From the NCBI GenBank assembly GCA_965223585.1, contig CBDCWW010000015.1, positions 248,001 through 312,000 of the forward strand: DNA of 64,000 bases, in the 5' to 3' direction. The notes below the pieces were generated by a model, which saw nothing but the letters and a program-made list of their open reading frames with translations, was not told the DNA's origin and did no database searches. Positions 61,543 through 64,000 of this stretch are shown piece after piece; positions within the stretch are counted from its first letter, which is position 1; each line of letters begins with the position of its first letter. The position numbers and the translations under genes are program-made. Source of the DNA: CBDCVN01 sp965223585 (GTDB lineage: Bacteria; Deinococcota; Deinococci; Deinococcales; Trueperaceae).

Positions 61543-64000
61543 ATGTCAAAAAGAGCAGATACTAACAGATCAGAAGCACAAGAATCACCTAGTGATAATT
61601 TAAGGTTGATGGGGCTAAGCAGTAAAGAAGCTGCTAAAAGATTTAAGCAATATGGACAAAACACTCTTCCTGAAGCTTCTAAGACACCACTATGGCTGCG
61701 ATTTTTTAAGCAATTTCAAAATCCCTTAATTTATATTTTGCTTTTTGCGCTTGTTTTTGACTTTGGAGTTTGGTTTTTTGATAAAGCAGAAGGAATACCG
61801 CTTGAAGCTTTAGCTATATCTGCAATTTTACTATTAAATGCTGTATTAGGTGTATTTCAAGAATATCGTGCTGAGTCTGCACTAGACAAGCTTAAAAATT
61901 TAACTATTCCCCAAGTTTGGGTTTTTCGAGATAGCAAACTCACTCAAATCTCGAGCACAGAGTTAGTACCCGGCGATGTGGTGCGGCTCGAGGCTGGTAA
62001 TAGAATACCTGCTGATGGATCTATACTACGCTCGGAGGGTTTCTTAGTAGATGAGTCTGTACTCACAGGTGAGTCACTACCTATTGATAAGAGTAAAGAT
62101 AATGAAGTTTTCGCTGGTACACTGGCACAACGTGGGCAAGCCTACATAGAGATAACCCGAACAGGTCAAGCTAGTGCTACAGGGCAACTAGCTGAAATGC
62201 TACATGAAATTAAGTTAGGTGAAACCCCTCTTGAAAAACGCCTTAAGGTATTTGGCTCAGTGGTAGCTCGCTGGGTCATAGCCTTAGCTATATTGCTCGT
62301 TGTAGTTGGTTTGGCAATAGAAGGATCAAATCATTTTACTGAGATTTTCCTTTTTGCAGTCGCTTTGGCAGTTGCTGCAGTGCCTGAAGGTCTTCCTGCT
62401 GTACTTACCCTAACATTAGCACTAGGCACTGAGCGTATGGCTAAGCGCAAGGCTGTGGTACGCCGCCTTTCGGCTGTAGAAGCACTAGGTTCCGTTACTG
62501 TTATTGCTACAGATAAAACAGGTACAGTTACTGAAAATCAAATGTATGTTCGCACCTTGGATTCTACTGATAAGACTCGAGCCCTACAAACTATGGTGCT
62601 AGCTAGCGATGTAAGCCGTGATGCCGAAGTAGGTGACCCATTAGAACTAGCTCTACTGCACTATGCCGAGAAAGAGGGTTTAGATAGCGCTACATTAATA
62701 CAAGGCTGTCCTCATAAGAGCGTACGTCCTTTTGATGCCCAGTGGAAATTTATGCGCACCACTGTTATGGAAAATGAAAAGGTGATAAGTTACCTTAAGG
62801 GTGCTCCTGAAGTAATTTTAGAACGAAGTATGATGAATGAAGCAGAACGGGATAGCTGGCAGGAAAAGATTACGGCTTATGGCTCTGAGGGTTACCGCAC
62901 ATTAGCACTAGCTTGGGCTGAAGGGGAGCAAGAAGAAAATCTTAATTTTTTGGGTTTGGTACTTTTGTGGGATCCACCTCGTCCTGAAGTGCTTGAGGCA
63001 GTAAAACAGGCCCAAGAAGCTGGTATACGTGTGCTTATGATTACAGGTGACCATCCTGCAACAGCTTTAGCAATAGCCCAAGAAGTTGGCATCTCTAGTA
63101 GCCGTGTGCTTACTGATGTTGATCTGGCAGCACTAGAACCCGGCACCCTAAGCTCCATAATAAAGGAAGTTAATGTTTTTGCTAGGGTTAAACCCGAGCA
63201 CAAGTTAAAGATTGTTGAAGCTCTTAAGACTTCGGGGGAAGTTGTTGCTATGACTGGTGATGGCGTGAATGATGCACCTGCACTAAAGAACGCTGATGTT
63301 GGTGTGGCTATGGGCAAAAGAGGTAGTGATGTTGCTCGAGAAGTTGCTGATATAGTGCTACTAGATGATAACTTTGCAACTATTGTAGCTGCTGTCGAGG
63401 AAGGGCGTAGCATCTATAGCAACATTCAAAAATTCATACGTTTTCTTTTCACTACCAACCTTGCCGAAGTCCTAATTGTAGTCCTAGGTGTGTCAGCAGC
63501 CTTCCTATTAAATCTACGTGATATTGATGGTAGATTTTTACTACCTCTAACTGCTGCACAAATTCTCTGGATCAATCTAATAACTGATTCATTACCTGCT
63601 TTGGCACTAGCTATGGACAAAAACCCTGCTGCTATGAAGAATTCTCCACAAGCTGCCCAAGCAACTCTTTTAGATAAGACTTCAATAATTTTTATCGTTT
63701 TTAGTGGATCTTTGCTCACCTTACTGGTACTAGGAACACTAGGAGTACTACCTAACTTGGGATTTAGCACCGATCAGGCTCGTAGCGTAGGATTTATGAT
63801 TTTAGTACTGGCACAGCTTCTCTATGCATTCTCAGCACGCAGGTTGAGTGGTGGTTCACCTATAAATCTTTACCTTATTGCCGCTATAGCAATTTGTTTT
63901 GGCTTACAATTCACTATCCTAGCAGTTCCAAGCCTTCGTGGCTTACTAGATATTGTGCCTTTTTCCTCTTTTGCTATGCTCTGGGTCATTGTTGGCACTC
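61543..64000 (+). CDS. P-type cation-transporting ATPase (P2, Ca-type), 3' end outside window
   Basis: At least 819 residues, with no stop before the window end. N-terminal cation ATPase domain (LMGLSSKEAAKRFKQYGQNT), actuator with TGES (VLTGESLPIDK), fourth helix PEGLP, phosphorylation motif DKTGTVTENQM, hinge MTGDGVNDAPALKNADVGVA and transport helices with ILWINLITDSLPALALAMD. The PEGLP and the NLxTD segment point to a P2A-like Ca or Mn pump; P2B or Na/K-like transport cannot be excluded. Start ATG at 61543 has no strong ribosome site. Confidence 0.92.
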   Translation, partial: MSKRADTNRSEAQESPSDNLRLMGLSSKEAAKRFKQYGQNTLPEASKTPLWLRFFKQFQNPLIYILLFALVFDFGVWFFDKAEGIPLEALAISAILLLNAVLGVFQEYRAESALDKLKNLTIPQVWVFRDSKLTQISSTELVPGDVVRLEAGNRIPADGSILRSEGFLVDESVLTGESLPIDKSKDNEVFAGTLAQRGQAYIEITRTGQASATGQLAEMLHEIKLGETPLEKRLKVFGSVVARWVIALAILLVVVGLAIEGSNHFTEIFLFAVALAVAAVPEGLPAVLTLTLALGTERMAKRKAVVRRLSAVEALGSVTVIATDKTGTVTENQMYVRTLDSTDKTRALQTMVLASDVSRDAEVGDPLELALLHYAEKEGLDSATLIQGCPHKSVRPFDAQWKFMRTTVMENEKVISYLKGAPEVILERSMMNEAERDSWQEKITAYGSEGYRTLALAWAEGEQEENLNFLGLVLLWDPPRPEVLEAVKQAQEAGIRVLMITGDHPATALAIAQEVGISSSRVLTDVDLAALEPGTLSSIIKEVNVFARVKPEHKLKIVEALKTSGEVVAMTGDGVNDAPALKNADVGVAMGKRGSDVAREVADIVLLDDNFATIVAAVEEGRSIYSNIQKFIRFLFTTNLAEVLIVVLGVSAAFLLNLRDIDGRFLLPLTAAQILWINLITDSLPALALAMDKNPAAMKNSPQAAQATLLDKTSIIFIVFSGSLLTLLVLGTLGVLPNLGFSTDQARSVGFMILVLAQLLYAFSARRLSGGSPINLYLIAAIAICFGLQFTILAVPSLRGLLDIVPFSSFAMLWVIVGT

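Overview
The window looks like chromosomal DNA of a free-living bacterium with GC in the high thirties (estimated by eye). Lineage is uncertain. Several genes have a TANNNT-type -10 box 6-9 nt before the start codon (leaderless mRNAs), and there are several BTAD/SARP-type regulators. Both are common in Deinococcota and also found in Chloroflexota, so I suggest one of these with low confidence. Many lipobox signal peptides point to a strongly lipoprotein-decorated surface. No rRNA, tRNA or CRISPR array was recognised. Housekeeping genes are glutamate synthase (gltB), an Mrp/ApbC iron-sulfur carrier, rtcB, malQ, an RsmC-like methyltransferase, thrS and leuB.

Layout. 1-9.3 kb: a partial repeat lipoprotein, gltB, mrp, then a PadR-type regulator with a membrane-anchored leucine-rich-repeat (LRR) protein. 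9.3-23 kb: an accessory region with a HigBA toxin-antitoxin pair, a large BTAD-ATPase-TPR regulator cut by an IS1-family element, two small lipoprotein-plus-BTAD modules (the second regulator truncated), a HicAB-like pair, and a TolB-propeller/LRR lipoprotein cut by an IS630-family element. 23-34 kb: rtcB and two tandem paralogous Fn3/glycine-rich surface lipoproteins, the second cut by a third insertion sequence. 34-47 kb: mostly core metabolism, a sensor kinase, a structured-RNA candidate in front of a band-7 protein gene, thrS, leuB and an enolase-superfamily epimerase. 47-58 kb: a zinc-ribbon nuclease and the hydrogenase maturation genes hypC, a second hypC-like gene, hypD, hypE and hypF. 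These are interrupted by a toxin-antitoxin-like pair and a GGDEF/EAL protein, and accompanied by a double-SIS protein and a glutaredoxin-like protein. No hydrogenase structural genes are visible. 58-64 kb: a decayed Fn3 lipoprotein, coupled micro-ORFs leading into a large membrane protein, and a P-type cation ATPase running off the end.

Two results stand out. First, the palindrome CTCGAG occurs about 60 times (61 counted by eye), against roughly 8 expected from base composition. It appears in all three reading frames and in intergenic DNA, yet is absent from all three insertion sequences. Second, three insertion sequences of three different families each interrupt a host gene. In each case removing the element plus one target duplication restores an uninterrupted reading frame (about 1179, 675 and 957 residues), so the insertions are recent. 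A 9-bp-closed structured RNA with its own consensus-like promoter at about 39945-40064 is the best candidate for an unannotated RNA.
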